A DNA stretch of 64,000 nt from Eubacterium sp. (GTDB taxonomy: Bacteria > Bacillota > Clostridia > Lachnospirales > Lachnospiraceae), in contig JAEFAB010000040.1 in NCBI GenBank assembly GCA_016292095.1, positions 1 through 64,000 on the forward strand, in the 5' to 3' direction. The notes below the pieces were generated by a model. The model made no database searches. It worked only from the letters and a program-made list of their open reading frames with translations, and was not told the origin of the DNA. Made by a program: the position numbers and the translations under genes. Position 1 is the first letter of the stretch. Every line of letters begins with the position of its first letter. Below, one piece after another: positions 53,634 through 64,000 of this stretch.

Positions 53634-54173
53634 CTATGCGACGTAGTAATACTCTTTTCCGCTGCTGAGTGTTTCTCTACATGCAATATAGATTGTTTCT
53701 CCTGCCTTCACATTAGAAAAGACAATGGGGCCGGATACATAAATTCGATTTAAAATAAATCCTTCATCCATATCACAAACCAGATGTCTCTGTTTCGTTG
53801 TTCCTCGAACTGCCAAAACTTCCACAACTTCTTTTTTTCTGACATTTACTTTCATAACAGGCGTGTTTTGGGTATCAAACAACACTTTGGTTTCAAAAAG
53901 CAACCAGAGATACGAAAGAACGTTTACCGCCACAAAAACCGCAAGGGATATCAGCAACATTTTCTCCACCGTATCTGTTGGTTTGAAACGATTGGGTACC
54001 GTTCTTCTGGCAATCAATTGGAACACCACAAACACCCCAATCAGAAACAACGTAATTCCCATTCTCTTCAGAAAAATATTTCTGCGGAACAGATGTAGTT
54101 TGTATGCCAAATCTTTCTGTTCATCCCCCTCTAAAACCCGAAATTCAACGGTATTCAAATCAATACTTTTCAT
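53634..54173 (-). CDS. Membrane protein of unknown function
   Basis: 179 aa; two hydrophobic helices (about 37-56 and 71-92) follow a short cytoplasmic N-terminus, and a beta-rich C-terminal domain with TKQRHLVCDMDEGFI follows. I do not recognise the family. The start is ATG at 54173 behind GAGGTG; a GTG three codons upstream overlaps the Shine-Dalgarno. It follows polC with a 71-nt gap and ends in a strong terminator. Confidence 0.7.
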   Translation of the reverse strand: MKSIDLNTVEFRVLEGDEQKDLAYKLHLFRRNIFLKRMGITLFLIGVFVVFQLIARRTVPNRFKPTDTVEKMLLISLAVFVAVNVLSYLWLLFETKVLFDTQNTPVMKVNVRKKEVVEVLAVRGTTKQRHLVCDMDEGFILNRIYVSGPIVFSNVKAGETIYIACRETLSSGKEYYYVA

Positions 54174-54244
54174 CGTTTTCACCTCATTTCTCGAAAGGAT
54201 ATTTTCCCTATAATAATCCTTTCTATTCCAAAAAGCAACATTTT

Positions 54245-57200
54245 TTAGAAATCAAAAATCGATAACTGACTGTCTTCCGGCATTCCTTCCAGTAAATGTA
54301 AATCGGACATAGTTTCAATAACCGTCTTGGTAAGCTTCGTCTTCTCTCTCATCTCGTTCTTTGACACAAACGGAAGACCACCTTGTGCTTCTACTGCTTC
54401 CACAAAAGCGTCCGCAGCTTTTTCCCCTAACCCTTCAATGGTATCCAGTGCCGGCATCAGTTTTCCGTCAATAATCTGGAACTCATGAGCCTTTGCCTTA
54501 TAAATGTCAATCGGAAGGAATTCAAAACCTCTGGCATACATTTCCTGAACAATCTTCATATCACCCAAAGAGGCTTCATCTTTTGGCGACGCGGTATTGT
54601 CCGCTTTCTTACGCTTCAGTTCTCCCATAAAATACTCTAATTTATCTCTTCCCTGGCACATGGTTTCATAGTCAAAGGCTTTGGAACGAATTCCAAAATA
54701 AGCCGCATAATAAGCCAGAGGCTTATATACTTTAAACCATGCCACACGAAGAGCCATCATAACATAGGCTGCCGCATGAGCCTTCGGGAACATATATTTA
54801 ATTTTCTTACAGGACCAGATGTACCAATCCGGAACACCATGGTCAATCATTACCTGTTCTTCATTGATTTCATTTCCCTGCTTGTCGGTATACTCCTGCA
54901 ATCCTTTTCCCTTACGAACATGTTCCATAATCTGGAAACTAACCTGCGGATCTATTCCTTTTCCCATAAGGTATACCATGATGTCGTCTCGAGTACAGAT
55001 TGCGGAAGAAATAGTGCACTGCCCTTCCTGAATCAGCGTCTGGGCATTTCCAAGCCATACGTCAGTTCCGTGAGACAATCCGGCCAATCGCACCAGATCC
55101 GCAAACTTGGTAGGCTTTGTATCCACCAACATCTGAATAACGAAATCCGTTCCCAGTTCCGGCAATCCCAAAGAACCGGTTGGACATCCGTCAATATCAT
55201 CGGATGTAATTCCCAAGGCTTCCGGGCTTAAGAACAGCGACATTACGTTTTTATCATCAAAGGGAACTTCTTCTGCTACATGAACGCCTGTCAGACTTTC
55301 CAGTCTTCGGATCATGGTCGGATCGTCGTGTCCCAGAATATCCAATTTCAAAAGGTTTGCATCAATGGCATGATATTCAAAGTGAGTCGTAATAATATCC
55401 GTTGTCATATCGTTTGCCGGCTTTTGAATCGGTGTGAAATCATAGATTTCTTTGTCACGGGGAACGATAACAATTCCGCCGGGATGCTGACCGGTACTTC
55501 TTCGAATACCTTCACATCCTCTGGCAATACGTTCAATTTCCGCCGTTCGTTTATTGATATTATGTTCTTCAAAATAATTCTTTACATATCCAAAAGCTGT
55601 TTTTTCAGCCACACCGGTAATAGTTCCGGCTCTGAAAGTATGTCCCTTTCCGAACATTACTTCTGTATATGCATGGGCATTTGCCTGATATTCTCCGGAG
55701 AAGTTCAAGTCGATATCCGGCTCCTTTGTTCCACCGAAACCAAGGAAGGTTTCAAAAGGAATTTCCAGTCCGTCTTTCTTCATCTTTTCTCCACAACATG
55801 GGCAGATTCCGTCAGGAAGGTCAAATCCCACACCACACTCTGCACGGACTTCACGAATATCTTCCTGCATTTTCTTTATCATTTCCATGTCAGCCCCGTC
55901 TTTTGCCATAGAATATTCATCCTGGAAAACGGAACTCTTACAGTGTTCACAATAGTAATGCGGCTGTAACGGATTACACTCCGTAATACCGGACATGGTT
56001 GCAGCAAAGGAGGAACCAACGGAACCTCGGGAACCTACCAGATATCCGTCTTCGTTGGACTTCCACACCAGACGCTGGGCCATAATGTACATTACCGCAT
56101 ATCCGTTACCGATAATAGAATCCAGCTCGATTTCCAAACGTTCTTCTACAATCTTCGGAATATTTTCCCCGTACATATCATGGGCTTTATCAAAACAGAT
56201 TTTTCTTAAGTTTTCTTCAGAGTTCTCCAATACCGGTGGACATTTATCCGGATGGATTGGAGAAATATCATCAATCATATCGGCAATCTTCTGAGGATTT
56301 TTAATAACAATTTCCTCTGCCAGATCTCCGTCTAAGTAATCAAATTCTTTCAGCATCTCATCCGTTGTACGAAGATACAACGGTGGCTGGTCATCGGCAT
56401 CTTTATATCCCTGACCACACTGAATAATTCTTCGATATATTTCATCTTCCGGATCCAGGAAATGAACGTCACAGGTGGCAACGGTCATTTTATTGAATTT
56501 CTTTCCCAAATCAATAATCTTCTTGTTTACATTCTGCAGTTCTTCCACGGAGTCCACAAGATATTTCTTTCGGTCATCAATCTCCGGATTTCCGGTCCTT
56601 AACATAAAGGCATTGTTTCCTATCGGCTGTACCTCGAAGTAATCATAAAACTCTGCCAGGCGAGCCACTTCCTGCTCCGGCTTTCCTTTCAAAATCGCCT
56701 GATACAGTTCTCCTGCTTCACAGGCACTACCAATCATCAATCCTTCTTTATGCTTCAAATAATCACTCTTTAAAATTCTTGGTCGTTTGTTTGCAAAGGT
56801 ATCAATATGAGAGATGGAAATCAGTTTATACAAATTGACACGTCCAACCAAATCCTTACAGAGAATAATGGCATGATGTGCCGGCAACTTGCTTATTAAG
56901 TTGCTTGACTGTTTTCCTTCCGCATTCAATTCATCCAGATTTGTAATGCCTTTATTTTCCAGCATCTTACAAAGTTTTTGGAAAATCAACGCTGTACATT
57001 CCGCATCATCTACCGCTCTGTGGTGGTGTTCCAAAACAATTCCCAATGCCTTTGCCACATTGTTCAGTTTGTATTTGTTCAATCCAATTACAAGATAACG
57101 GGACATTGCCACCGTATCTACAATAGTAAAATCACAAGGCAAATCCTGTCGGATACAATTCTCTCGAATGAAGCTCATGTCAAATTCCGCATTGTGCGCC

Positions 57201-58786
57201 ACCATAACGGCGCCTTCACAAAACTCCATAAACTTCGGCAATACTTCTTCAATTTTCGGAGCATCAATGACCATACTGTCATTAATACTGGTGAGTTTCT
57301 CGATTTTAAACGGAATCGGTCTTTCCGGATTCACAAAGGTACTGAACCGGTCCACGATTTCTCCGTTCACCACTTTTACAGCCCCGATTTCAATAATTCG
57401 ATCTGCTCTGGCACTGAAGCCGGTAGTTTCCAAATCGAATACTACATAGGTATCCTTAAGGCTTTGACCTTTCGGATTCACAATCATATCTTTCAAGTCA
57501 TCTACCAGATAAGCTTCTACACCGTAGATTACTTTAAAGTCCATCTCTTTTCCGGCTTTTTTACATTCTTTCTTAATATCACAATACTCATGCCATGCAT
57601 CCGGAAATGCCTGAACCACACCGTGGTCGGTAATGGCAATAGCTTTGTGTCCCCATTCGTAAGCACGACGTACAATATCGGCACACTTGCTCACACCGTC
57701 CATATCACTCATCTTTGTATGGCAGTGCAATTCTACTCGTTTTTCTACCGCAGCATCCTTACGCTTCTTCGTAGAAAATTTATCAATGAGTTTCATCCCG
57801 TCCACACGGCTGATTTCCACCTGTTTATCATAGGTGTCATAAAGTGCCCATCCTTTGATTCGTACAAAGCTGCCTTTGCGCACTTTTCCTTTAAAGTCTG
57901 CCAAAACGTTTTCGTTTGCCAGGAACATCTTAACGGCAATACTATCTGTAAAGTCGGTAATATCCATGGAAACAATGAACTTTCCGGTTCTTGTTTCCCG
58001 CTCTTCCATGGTCATAATCTTTCCTTTGACCACACATTCTCCTGTTCCTTCAAACACGTCTGCCAATTTTGTTTCTTCGTCAAACTTAAAGTCTTTTCCG
58101 TAGACAACATCCGGATTATCCGAGCGGCTGGCTCTGGTCGGAGCCTGACGTTTTGGTTTCTGTTCTTCCTGCGCCTCCCCGTTCTTTTCTTCTTCCGGTT
58201 TTTCGCTCTGGTTCTTACTTAAGAGAACATCCACCTCATTTCGTAATCTCTTTGCATTAATTTCCGAGAAACGACGTGCTGTTTCCCGACGCTTTTTAAT
58301 CTGCACTTCAATCGGAAGATCAAAGCGCTTTGCAAAGATTTCTTCTAAAGTTTCTTTTAAAATTTTCATTCGGGACTCGGAAATAATATTGGCTGCCAGA
58401 TCAATGGTCAGCTTGTTTCCTTCCACAGTCATTGGAGCTTTCTTAAACATTGCCGCAACTATAGGACTTTGCATATTGAGTTCTAAAATCAAACTCTCCT
58501 TGTAAATATCCAAAAGGTTTTCTACCGTATACTGTTCAGACAAATGATACTTCTCAATCAGTTCAATCTGAATTCGCTTTCCGGTCTTCAAGGTTTTCGC
58601 AATGTGATTTTGGACAGTCAAAATAGCAGACTTATCAATAAGCCTGCTACTTTCAATATAAATACGCATTTTATCATGTCTTGCATTTGAAGTAATCTTT
58701 CTTACTTCTACCGTTTCAAAAATATCTGCAATATCCCCATACAGATTCAGCATAGGAAATACATCATAAAACTTTTTACTCTCCAA
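54245..58786 (-). CDS. polC: DNA polymerase III subunit alpha, PolC type
   Basis: Replicative polymerase of low-GC Gram-positives, combining polymerase and proofreading. Domains in order: N-terminal region, OB-fold (about 230-335), PHP domain beginning with [11 protein letters not shown], an inserted DEDD exonuclease starting [10 protein letters not shown], and the pol palm with zinc-binding CEHCKSS/CPCCGEK and [16 protein letters not shown]. 1513 aa fits PolC (about 1440). The start is TTG at 58786 overlapping ispG by 11 nt; a later ATG at codon 12 has no Shine-Dalgarno. Confidence 0.97.
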   Translation of the reverse strand: MESKKFYDVFPMLNLYGDIADIFETVEVRKITSNARHDKMRIYIESSRLIDKSAILTVQNHIAKTLKTGKRIQIELIEKYHLSEQYTVENLLDIYKESLILELNMQSPIVAAMFKKAPMTVEGNKLTIDLAANIISESRMKILKETLEEIFAKRFDLPIEVQIKKRRETARRFSEINAKRLRNEVDVLLSKNQSEKPEEEKNGEAQEEQKPKRQAPTRASRSDNPDVVYGKDFKFDEETKLADVFEGTGECVVKGKIMTMEERETRTGKFIVSMDITDFTDSIAVKMFLANENVLADFKGKVRKGSFVRIKGWALYDTYDKQVEISRVDGMKLIDKFSTKKRKDAAVEKRVELHCHTKMSDMDGVSKCADIVRRAYEWGHKAIAITDHGVVQAFPDAWHEYCDIKKECKKAGKEMDFKVIYGVEAYLVDDLKDMIVNPKGQSLKDTYVVFDLETTGFSARADRIIEIGAVKVVNGEIVDRFSTFVNPERPIPFKIEKLTSINDSMVIDAPKIEEVLPKFMEFCEGAVMVAHNAEFDMSFIRENCIRQDLPCDFTIVDTVAMSRYLVIGLNKYKLNNVAKALGIVLEHHHRAVDDAECTALIFQKLCKMLENKGITNLDELNAEGKQSSNLISKLPAHHAIILCKDLVGRVNLYKLISISHIDTFANKRPRILKSDYLKHKEGLMIGSACEAGELYQAILKGKPEQEVARLAEFYDYFEVQPIGNNAFMLRTGNPEIDDRKKYLVDSVEELQNVNKKIIDLGKKFNKMTVATCDVHFLDPEDEIYRRIIQCGQGYKDADDQPPLYLRTTDEMLKEFDYLDGDLAEEIVIKNPQKIADMIDDISPIHPDKCPPVLENSEENLRKICFDKAHDMYGENIPKIVEERLEIELDSIIGNGYAVMYIMAQRLVWKSNEDGYLVGSRGSVGSSFAATMSGITECNPLQPHYYCEHCKSSVFQDEYSMAKDGADMEMIKKMQEDIREVRAECGVGFDLPDGICPCCGEKMKKDGLEIPFETFLGFGGTKEPDIDLNFSGEYQANAHAYTEVMFGKGHTFRAGTITGVAEKTAFGYVKNYFEEHNINKRTAEIERIARGCEGIRRSTGQHPGGIVIVPRDKEIYDFTPIQKPANDMTTDIITTHFEYHAIDANLLKLDILGHDDPTMIRRLESLTGVHVAEEVPFDDKNVMSLFLSPEALGITSDDIDGCPTGSLGLPELGTDFVIQMLVDTKPTKFADLVRLAGLSHGTDVWLGNAQTLIQEGQCTISSAICTRDDIMVYLMGKGIDPQVSFQIMEHVRKGKGLQEYTDKQGNEINEEQVMIDHGVPDWYIWSCKKIKYMFPKAHAAAYVMMALRVAWFKVYKPLAYYAAYFGIRSKAFDYETMCQGRDKLEYFMGELKRKKADNTASPKDEASLGDMKIVQEMYARGFEFLPIDIYKAKAHEFQIIDGKLMPALDTIEGLGEKAADAFVEAVEAQGGLPFVSKNEMREKTKLTKTVIETMSDLHLLEGMPEDSQLSIFDF

Positions 58787-59846
58787 TTGATTTACCCCAG
58801 TTTTTTAATTCTTCTTCCAATACGTTCAATAATTGGTCTTCCGGAACTTTCTTAACGATTTCTCCTGCTTTAATCAAAAGTCCTTCGCCTTTTCCTCCGG
58901 CAATTCCAATATCAGCTTCTCTCGCTTCTCCCGGACCGTTTACCACACAGCCCATTACTGCAACTTTAATATTCAAATGGTCATACTTTGTAACCATGTT
59001 TTCCACCCGATTTGCCAAATCAATCAAATCGATTTGGGTTCGTCCACAGGTTGGACAGGATACAACGGAAATTCCTCCCTGTCGTAATCCCAGTGTTTTT
59101 AAAATCAGTTTGGCACTCTTAATTTCTTCCACCGGATTTCCTGTTAAGGAAACACGGATGGTGTCACCGATTCCCTGATGTAAGATCAGTCCCAAACCTA
59201 CTGCGGATTTAATGTTTCCGGAAGTAATGGTTCCGGATTCTGTAATTCCCACATGCAATGGGTACTTCGTCTTTTCCGCAATCAATTCGTGGGCTTTCAC
59301 GCACATTAAAACATCCGAAGATTTAATGCTGATGACCAAATTGTCATATCCCAAGTCCTCAATGATTTTCACCTTATCCAGAGCACTTTCCACAATTCCT
59401 TCAGCAGTCACCTTCCCATATTTTTCCAAAATATGTTTTTCCAAGGATCCACTGTTTACACCGACACGAATCGGAATATTCTTTTCCTTTGCCACATCCA
59501 CAACCGCTTTCACACGGTCAATACTTCCGATGTTTCCCGGATTGATACGGATTTTATCCGCTCCGTTTTCCATAGCTGCAATGGCGAGTTTGTAATCAAA
59601 ATGAATATCCGCCACCAAAGGAATATGAATTCTCTTCTTAATTTCTTTGAACGCTTCTGCTGCTTCCATCGTTGGTACCGCACAGCGGATAATGTCACAG
59701 CCTGCTGCTTCCAGTTCTAAAATCTGTGCAACGGTAGCTTCCACATCTTCCGTCTTTGTATTGGTCATCGACTGAATCATAATAGGATTTCCGCCACCGA
59801 TTACTTTATTTCCAATTTTAATTTCTTTTGTATTGTCTCTATACAT
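58776..59846 (-). CDS. ispG: 4-hydroxy-3-methylbut-2-enyl-diphosphate synthase IspG
   Basis: [4Fe-4S] enzyme of the MEP isoprenoid pathway. [25 protein letters not shown], the cluster cysteines in SCPTCGRT and [10 protein letters not shown] are visible. 356 aa, typical for the bacterial short form. It is between rseP and polC, overlapping polC. Confidence 0.97.
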   Translation of the reverse strand: MYRDNTKEIKIGNKVIGGGNPIMIQSMTNTKTEDVEATVAQILELEAAGCDIIRCAVPTMEAAEAFKEIKKRIHIPLVADIHFDYKLAIAAMENGADKIRINPGNIGSIDRVKAVVDVAKEKNIPIRVGVNSGSLEKHILEKYGKVTAEGIVESALDKVKIIEDLGYDNLVISIKSSDVLMCVKAHELIAEKTKYPLHVGITESGTITSGNIKSAVGLGLILHQGIGDTIRVSLTGNPVEEIKSAKLILKTLGLRQGGISVVSCPTCGRTQIDLIDLANRVENMVTKYDHLNIKVAVMGCVVNGPGEAREADIGIAGGKGEGLLIKAGEIVKKVPEDQLLNVLEEELKNWGKSIGE

Positions 59847-59869
59847 TTCGCACCTCTTGAAATTCCTTC

Positions 59870-61192
59870 CTACCAGAAGAATATTTTTCGAATGTCATTA
59901 AAGATTAAAAATACCATTAAGCCCATTAACAAAACAAATCCAACAAAATGAATCATACCTTCTTTATCTCTTGGAATCGGCTTTCTGAAAATCAATTCCA
60001 CAATGTAAATAAGTAATCTTCCACCATCCAATGCCGGAATCGGAAGAAGGTTCATGATTCCTAAGTTTGCACTCAGCATAATTGCTAGACTCAATAATGA
60101 GAAAAATGTTACAGATGTTCCCATATCCTTAGTTTGAGAATAAGTATCTCCAATCGTGTCCACAATTCCAACCGGACCTGAAATATCATTAGCTGAAACC
60201 TGACCGGTGATTAATTTGCCCAGACCTTTAATAACCATTTTGATTACATATTTGGTTTCTACATAACTGTATTTTACAACTCCTAAAGGAGACTGTTTTT
60301 CCGCATGAAGATTATAATAAAATCCCAAGTCATAAATCGTCTGAGTTTTTGGTCGAACCTTGACCTCAATGATTTTCTCTTTCCGTTTCAGTTTGATGTC
60401 AAACTCTGTATTTTTGAAATCTTTCCCCTTATATTGATTCAGTACCTTTTGGAAATCATCCGTGGAAGAAATAGTTTCTCCGTTTATCTCCACAATCTGA
60501 TCCCCCATCATAGCACCGGCAGCTTCCATAGCGCCACCTTTGGTTACTTCCAATATTTCCATAACGGAATCGCTGTTTCCATATGTGATTCCAAGCAATG
60601 GCTTTGTTTCACTATCCGCAGTGTAACTGATTTCCTTTGTTTTACCGTTTCGCTTCACAGTGAGTTTTACTTCGTCTTCCTTCTCGGTCAACGGATTAAT
60701 ATATTCTTCCAAATAGATTTCTCTACCAATAGAAACACTTTCACCATTATACTTTATAATACGGTCTCCAACCTGAACTCCTGCTTTTTCTGCTGCACTT
60801 CCCTCAGTCACCTGTACGACGTAAGATGGATCTGTTCCTTTGAAACCAACAAAAATCAGTGCCATCAAAAATGCTAGGATAAAATTAAATAACGGACCTG
60901 CAAAAACAATTGCCATTCTGGCGCCCAAAGACTTTGAATTAAAAGCGCCTTCTTCATCATTGTCTTCGTCTTCTCCCAACATGGCACAGGAGCCACCAAA
61001 AGGAAGAGCCTTAATGGAATATCTTGTTCCACTTTTTGCCACTCTGCTAAACAGTCTCGGTCCCATTCCAACAGAAAATTCATTCACCGTAACACCACAT
61101 TTTCTAGCCACAATAAAATGACCGAATTCGTGGAAAACAACTAAAATACTAAATATAATTAATGCAATTACAATACTAATAAAAGTCTGCAT
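59870..61192 (-). CDS. rseP: RIP metalloprotease RseP/RasP (site-2 protease)
   Basis: Intramembrane zinc protease cleaving anti-sigma factors and signal peptides. HEFGHF (H21, E22, H25) is in the first helix, [12 protein letters not shown] holds the third metal ligand, and two PDZ-like segments ([38 protein letters not shown]) lie between. 440 aa, with about four membrane helices. GGAG precedes ATG. Confidence 0.95.
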   Translation of the reverse strand: MQTFISIVIALIIFSILVVFHEFGHFIVARKCGVTVNEFSVGMGPRLFSRVAKSGTRYSIKALPFGGSCAMLGEDEDNDEEGAFNSKSLGARMAIVFAGPLFNFILAFLMALIFVGFKGTDPSYVVQVTEGSAAEKAGVQVGDRIIKYNGESVSIGREIYLEEYINPLTEKEDEVKLTVKRNGKTKEISYTADSETKPLLGITYGNSDSVMEILEVTKGGAMEAAGAMMGDQIVEINGETISSTDDFQKVLNQYKGKDFKNTEFDIKLKRKEKIIEVKVRPKTQTIYDLGFYYNLHAEKQSPLGVVKYSYVETKYVIKMVIKGLGKLITGQVSANDISGPVGIVDTIGDTYSQTKDMGTSVTFFSLLSLAIMLSANLGIMNLLPIPALDGGRLLIYIVELIFRKPIPRDKEGMIHFVGFVLLMGLMVFLIFNDIRKIFFW

Positions 61193-61226
61193 ACTTCACT
61201 CCATTTCACTTTCATCTCTTTTTTTC

Positions 61227-62369
61227 TTAATGCTTCTGTCCAATCAGTTCATAAACTGCTTGTTCCGTTTCCAGAATCTGCTCTACAGATGGATTTTCAA
61301 TCATCTTATGAGCTTCCATACATTCTCTAATAATATCTATAATTTCCAGATACTGGATTTTACGATTTAAAAACAGTGCAACTGCTTTTTCATTTGCGGC
61401 ATTAAATACTGTCGGCATAGTTCCCCCAACCTTACCGGCTTCATAGGCCAAAGCAAGTCCCGGAAAGTTTTCCAAATCCGGTGCTTCAAAAGTAATCTGA
61501 CCAATCTTTGCAAAGTCTACCCGTTCTCCCGGAAGAAATCTTCTCTCCGGATAATACAATGCATACTGAATCGGAAGCTTCATGTCCGGTGTTCCAAGCT
61601 GTGCGATAATGCCACCGTCCTTAAACTGCACCATGGAATGAATCAAACTCTGTGGCTGAACAACAACCTGTATATCCTCCAGTGCTGTATCAAATAACCA
61701 CTTTGCTTCAATCACTTCCAATCCCTTATTTACCATTGTAGAGGAATCGATGGTGATTTTTTGTCCCATCGCCCAATTGGGATGCTTTAATGCATCTTCC
61801 ACCTGAACATTTTTCATCTGTTCTCTGGTCCATCCGCGGAACGGTCCGCCGGATGCTGTCAGTAAAATCTTATCGATTTCTTTCGGATTTTCTCCGTTTA
61901 ACGACTGAAAAATTGCACTATGCTCACTGTCTACCGGCAAGATTTTAACGCCATACTCTTTTGCCGCCTTCATCACCAGATGTCCGGCAGTCACGAGGGT
62001 TTCTTTGTTTGCCAGAGCAATATCTTTTCCGGCTTTAATTGCCTCCAGTGTCGGACGAATTCCAATCATTCCGACAAAAGCAGTCACAACAATTTCTGCT
62101 TCCGCTACTGTTGCCGCTTCAATTAATCCCTCCATGCCGGACACAATTTTCACGTCACAATCTGCAACCGCTACTTTTAACTGTGCTGCAGCTTTTTCAT
62201 CAAAAACGCAAACCAGTTTCGGATGAAATTCCCGAATCTGTTCTTCTAACTTTATTATATTGGACCCAGCGGCAATGGATACCACATTCAGGTCACTGTT
62301 TCCACGGACAATTTCCAATGTCTGTGTTCCAATGGAACCCGTGGAACCTAAAATTGCTATATTTTTCAT
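61227..62369 (-). CDS. dxr: 1-deoxy-D-xylulose 5-phosphate reductoisomerase
   Basis: NADPH enzyme making MEP in isoprenoid synthesis. AILGSTGSIGTQTL, LANKETLVTAG, ILPVDSEHSAIFQ and SGGPFRGWTREQMKNV are canonical. 380 aa. It lies between cdsA and rseP. Confidence 0.98.
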   Translation of the reverse strand: MKNIAILGSTGSIGTQTLEIVRGNSDLNVVSIAAGSNIIKLEEQIREFHPKLVCVFDEKAAAQLKVAVADCDVKIVSGMEGLIEAATVAEAEIVVTAFVGMIGIRPTLEAIKAGKDIALANKETLVTAGHLVMKAAKEYGVKILPVDSEHSAIFQSLNGENPKEIDKILLTASGGPFRGWTREQMKNVQVEDALKHPNWAMGQKITIDSSTMVNKGLEVIEAKWLFDTALEDIQVVVQPQSLIHSMVQFKDGGIIAQLGTPDMKLPIQYALYYPERRFLPGERVDFAKIGQITFEAPDLENFPGLALAYEAGKVGGTMPTVFNAANEKAVALFLNRKIQYLEIIDIIRECMEAHKMIENPSVEQILETEQAVYELIGQKH

Positions 62370-62391
62370 TGTATCTCCATTTCACTATTCT

Positions 62392-63231
62392 CTAAAAAAA
62401 GAATTCCTGAACAAGTCCTAATAGCACCCAGATAACCGGTGCTACATAAATTACACTATCAAATCTATCCATAATCCCACCATGTCCCGGAATGAGATTA
62501 CTGTAATCCTTAATCTCGTGGTCTCTCTTAATCGCTGATGCAGCCAAATCTCCTACCATGGAAACCAAAGCTCCGATGGCACAAATAACAGCAAAAGCAA
62601 TCACTGGTGTTACAGGCAATGCAATCTTATCCGAAAATACTGCTCCGTAAATTGCTCGCAATGCGGCCGCGCCGATGACACCACCCACTGCTCCTTCAAT
62701 GGATTTTTTCGGACTGAGAACCGGTGCCATTTTATGCTTTCCGAAAGCAACCCCTGCCACATAAGCACAGGTATCACTGCCCCAGGAACTCAGAAAAATG
62801 AGCCATACGAAATATTGACCGCTTATCTCATCACGAAGAAAGTAAATAAATGACAACAATACCCCTGCATAAATCATTCCCATGAAAGCGTTGGATATAT
62901 CCTGTGTTTTAAAGTTTGGGAATGTAAACACATATTGTGCCAGTAAGCAGATTAAAAACAGGGCAAATAAAGGAAGGATTACGTCATTTGCCACGTTATA
63001 ATAAATTGCCAGATAATACAACAGTGTAAACAGGTATCCGGTAAATCCGAGGCTTCGCTTTTCAATGCCCAGTACACGATATAATTCAAAGACACCAATT
63101 AAAGATACCAAAAAGCTGGCTGCCAGTAAAATACATCCACCCGGAATAATGGCTCCCAAAATCAGGGCAATCAGGCAGATGCCACTTCCCAATCTCAGGA
63201 AAAATGATTTATTTGCAAATTTACTTAACAT
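62392..63231 (-). CDS. cdsA: Phosphatidate cytidylyltransferase CdsA
   Basis: Membrane enzyme making CDP-diacylglycerol. About eight helices; the family signature near the C-terminus reads SAIKRDHEIKDYSNLIPGHGGIMDRFDS split around the catalytic residues K, D and H. 279 aa. ATG overlaps the uppS stop by one base (TAATG). Confidence 0.96.
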   Translation of the reverse strand: MLSKFANKSFFLRLGSGICLIALILGAIIPGGCILLAASFLVSLIGVFELYRVLGIEKRSLGFTGYLFTLLYYLAIYYNVANDVILPLFALFLICLLAQYVFTFPNFKTQDISNAFMGMIYAGVLLSFIYFLRDEISGQYFVWLIFLSSWGSDTCAYVAGVAFGKHKMAPVLSPKKSIEGAVGGVIGAAALRAIYGAVFSDKIALPVTPVIAFAVICAIGALVSMVGDLAASAIKRDHEIKDYSNLIPGHGGIMDRFDSVIYVAPVIWVLLGLVQEFFF

Positions 63232-63959
63232 TATTTAACTCCTCCGTATCTTCGGTCTCTGCGATTGTAGTGTTCAATGGCTTTCTTTAGTTCTTCCGCG
63301 TTAAAGTCCGGCCATAACACTTCTGTGAAGTAAAACTCCGTATAAGCCAACTGCCACAACAGATAGTTGGACAGACGGATTTCTCCACTGGTTCGAATCA
63401 ACAAATCCGGATCAGGAATTCCTGCCGTATCCAAATATTCACTGATTGTTTTGTCGGAAATATCTTCCGGTGCCAATGTACCGGCTTTGACATCTTCGGA
63501 AATTTTCTTTACCGCACGGGTAATTTCATCCCTGCTTCCGTAATTTAATGCCAGCGTAAAATTGATTCCCGGATTGTCCTTGGACTTTTCTTCCAGTTCT
63601 TCAATTTTTTCCACAATATCAGCATCCAATCGACTTCTGTCACCGATTACACGGACACGCATTTCATTTTTATTTGCCTGGTTAATACAATCCTTCAAGT
63701 AGTTTCGAAGCAATTTCATCAACGCTTTTACTTCTTCTTCCGGACGATTCCAGTTTTCAGTGGAGAAGGCATACATTGTCAGATACTTCACTCCCATATG
63801 GTGCGCATCTTCAATAATCTGCTCCACGGTTTTCGCTCCGGCACGGTGTCCGGCGTTTCTTGGAAGATGTCTCTTTTTCGCCCATCTTCCGTTTCCATCT
63901 AATATGATTGCAATATGGTTCGGAACATTGAGTCCTGTCATATCGATTTTCTTTGCCAT
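63231..63959 (-). CDS. uppS: Undecaprenyl diphosphate synthase UppS (isoprenyl transferase)
   Basis: Cis-prenyltransferase building the C55 lipid carrier. ILDGNGRWAKKR, TMYAFSTENWNRP, LLIRTSGEIRLSNYLLWQ and FTEVLWPDF are family signatures. 242 aa. AGGAGG lies 5 nt before ATG. It begins the uppS-cdsA-dxr-rseP-ispG-polC run. Confidence 0.98.
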   Translation of the reverse strand: MAKKIDMTGLNVPNHIAIILDGNGRWAKKRHLPRNAGHRAGAKTVEQIIEDAHHMGVKYLTMYAFSTENWNRPEEEVKALMKLLRNYLKDCINQANKNEMRVRVIGDRSRLDADIVEKIEELEEKSKDNPGINFTLALNYGSRDEITRAVKKISEDVKAGTLAPEDISDKTISEYLDTAGIPDPDLLIRTSGEIRLSNYLLWQLAYTEFYFTEVLWPDFNAEELKKAIEHYNRRDRRYGGVK

Positions 63960-64000
63960 ATTTTCCTCCTGGGTTGTACAAATAGTAAAAAAGCGAAAAT

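Noticed and set aside
56978..58222. Plus-strand 414-codon open frame inside polC
   Set aside because: Antisense shadow of a well-supported polC reading frame; no Shine-Dalgarno, no recognisable protein features.

Overview
The window looks like part of a low-to-mid GC Firmicutes (class Clostridia) chromosome, most likely a member of the Lachnospiraceae. This is an inference from gene order and protein types: a dcw cluster, a priA-def-fmt-rsmB-rlmN-prpC-prkC-rsgA-rpe block, a rimP-nusA-ylxR-ylxQ-infB-rbfA-nrnA-truB-ribF block, rpsO/pnp, and a uppS-cdsA-dxr-rseP-ispG-polC block with a class III DNA polymerase. Almost everything is core housekeeping and lies on the minus strand. The only plus-strand genes are ychF and a tRNA-Glu(CTC). 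Real accessory content is limited to a few genes.

Layout. 1-11250: dcw cluster, transcribed mraZ-rsmH-ftsL-pbpB-spoVD-mraY-murD-ftsW-divIB-ftsZ, with murE, murF, murG, murC and ftsA absent. 11251-12022: mraZ promoter with MraZ-box-like repeats, then an unexplained array of alternately inverted GTACC motifs, then the lgt terminator. 12023-14386: lgt and ychF, diverging around a repeat- and hairpin-rich spacer. 14429-25998: rpe/rsgA, the PASTA kinase and phosphatase pair, RNA methylases, fmt, def, priA. 26099-32126: uppP-ftsK-fhs-folD. 32240-36336: a ClpP-like protein, a eukaryotic-type HisA, and sulfur assimilation genes (metY, a small membrane protein, cysK). 36542-41242: pnp and rpsO, separated by a secreted beta-helix protein. 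41382-50819: the nusA/infB operon with ribF and truB. 50949-54173: SDR, tRNA-Glu, orphan PTS IIA, hydrolase and a small membrane protein. 54245-63959: polC, ispG, rseP, dxr, cdsA, uppS.

How the genes work together. The left third makes and polymerises lipid II at the septum (MraY, MurD, FtsW, two class B PBPs, FtsL, DivIB, FtsZ). UppP and UppS supply and recycle the undecaprenyl carrier, Dxr and IspG supply its isoprenoid precursors, and PrkC with its phosphatase senses cell-wall fragments. The centre and right carry initiation, ribosome assembly and RNA turnover functions (IF2, RbfA, RimP, NusA, PNPase, NrnA, TruB) and one-carbon metabolism feeding formyl-methionine (Fhs, FolD, Fmt, Def).

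The most striking non-coding signal is a pair of arrays (about 11690-11955 and 45468-45640). In both, GTACC(T/C)TA and its inverse alternate with the same 34/30-bp spacing, giving a 64-65 bp dimer period. I cannot assign them to a known system. Other notable RNA or DNA structures are a 55-nt nearly continuous hairpin in the pnp leader, a terminator-like hairpin in the rimP-nusA leader, a terminator hairpin whose 3' arm is the Shine-Dalgarno of the ClpP-like gene, and hairpin-rich repeat elements before lgt and ribF.
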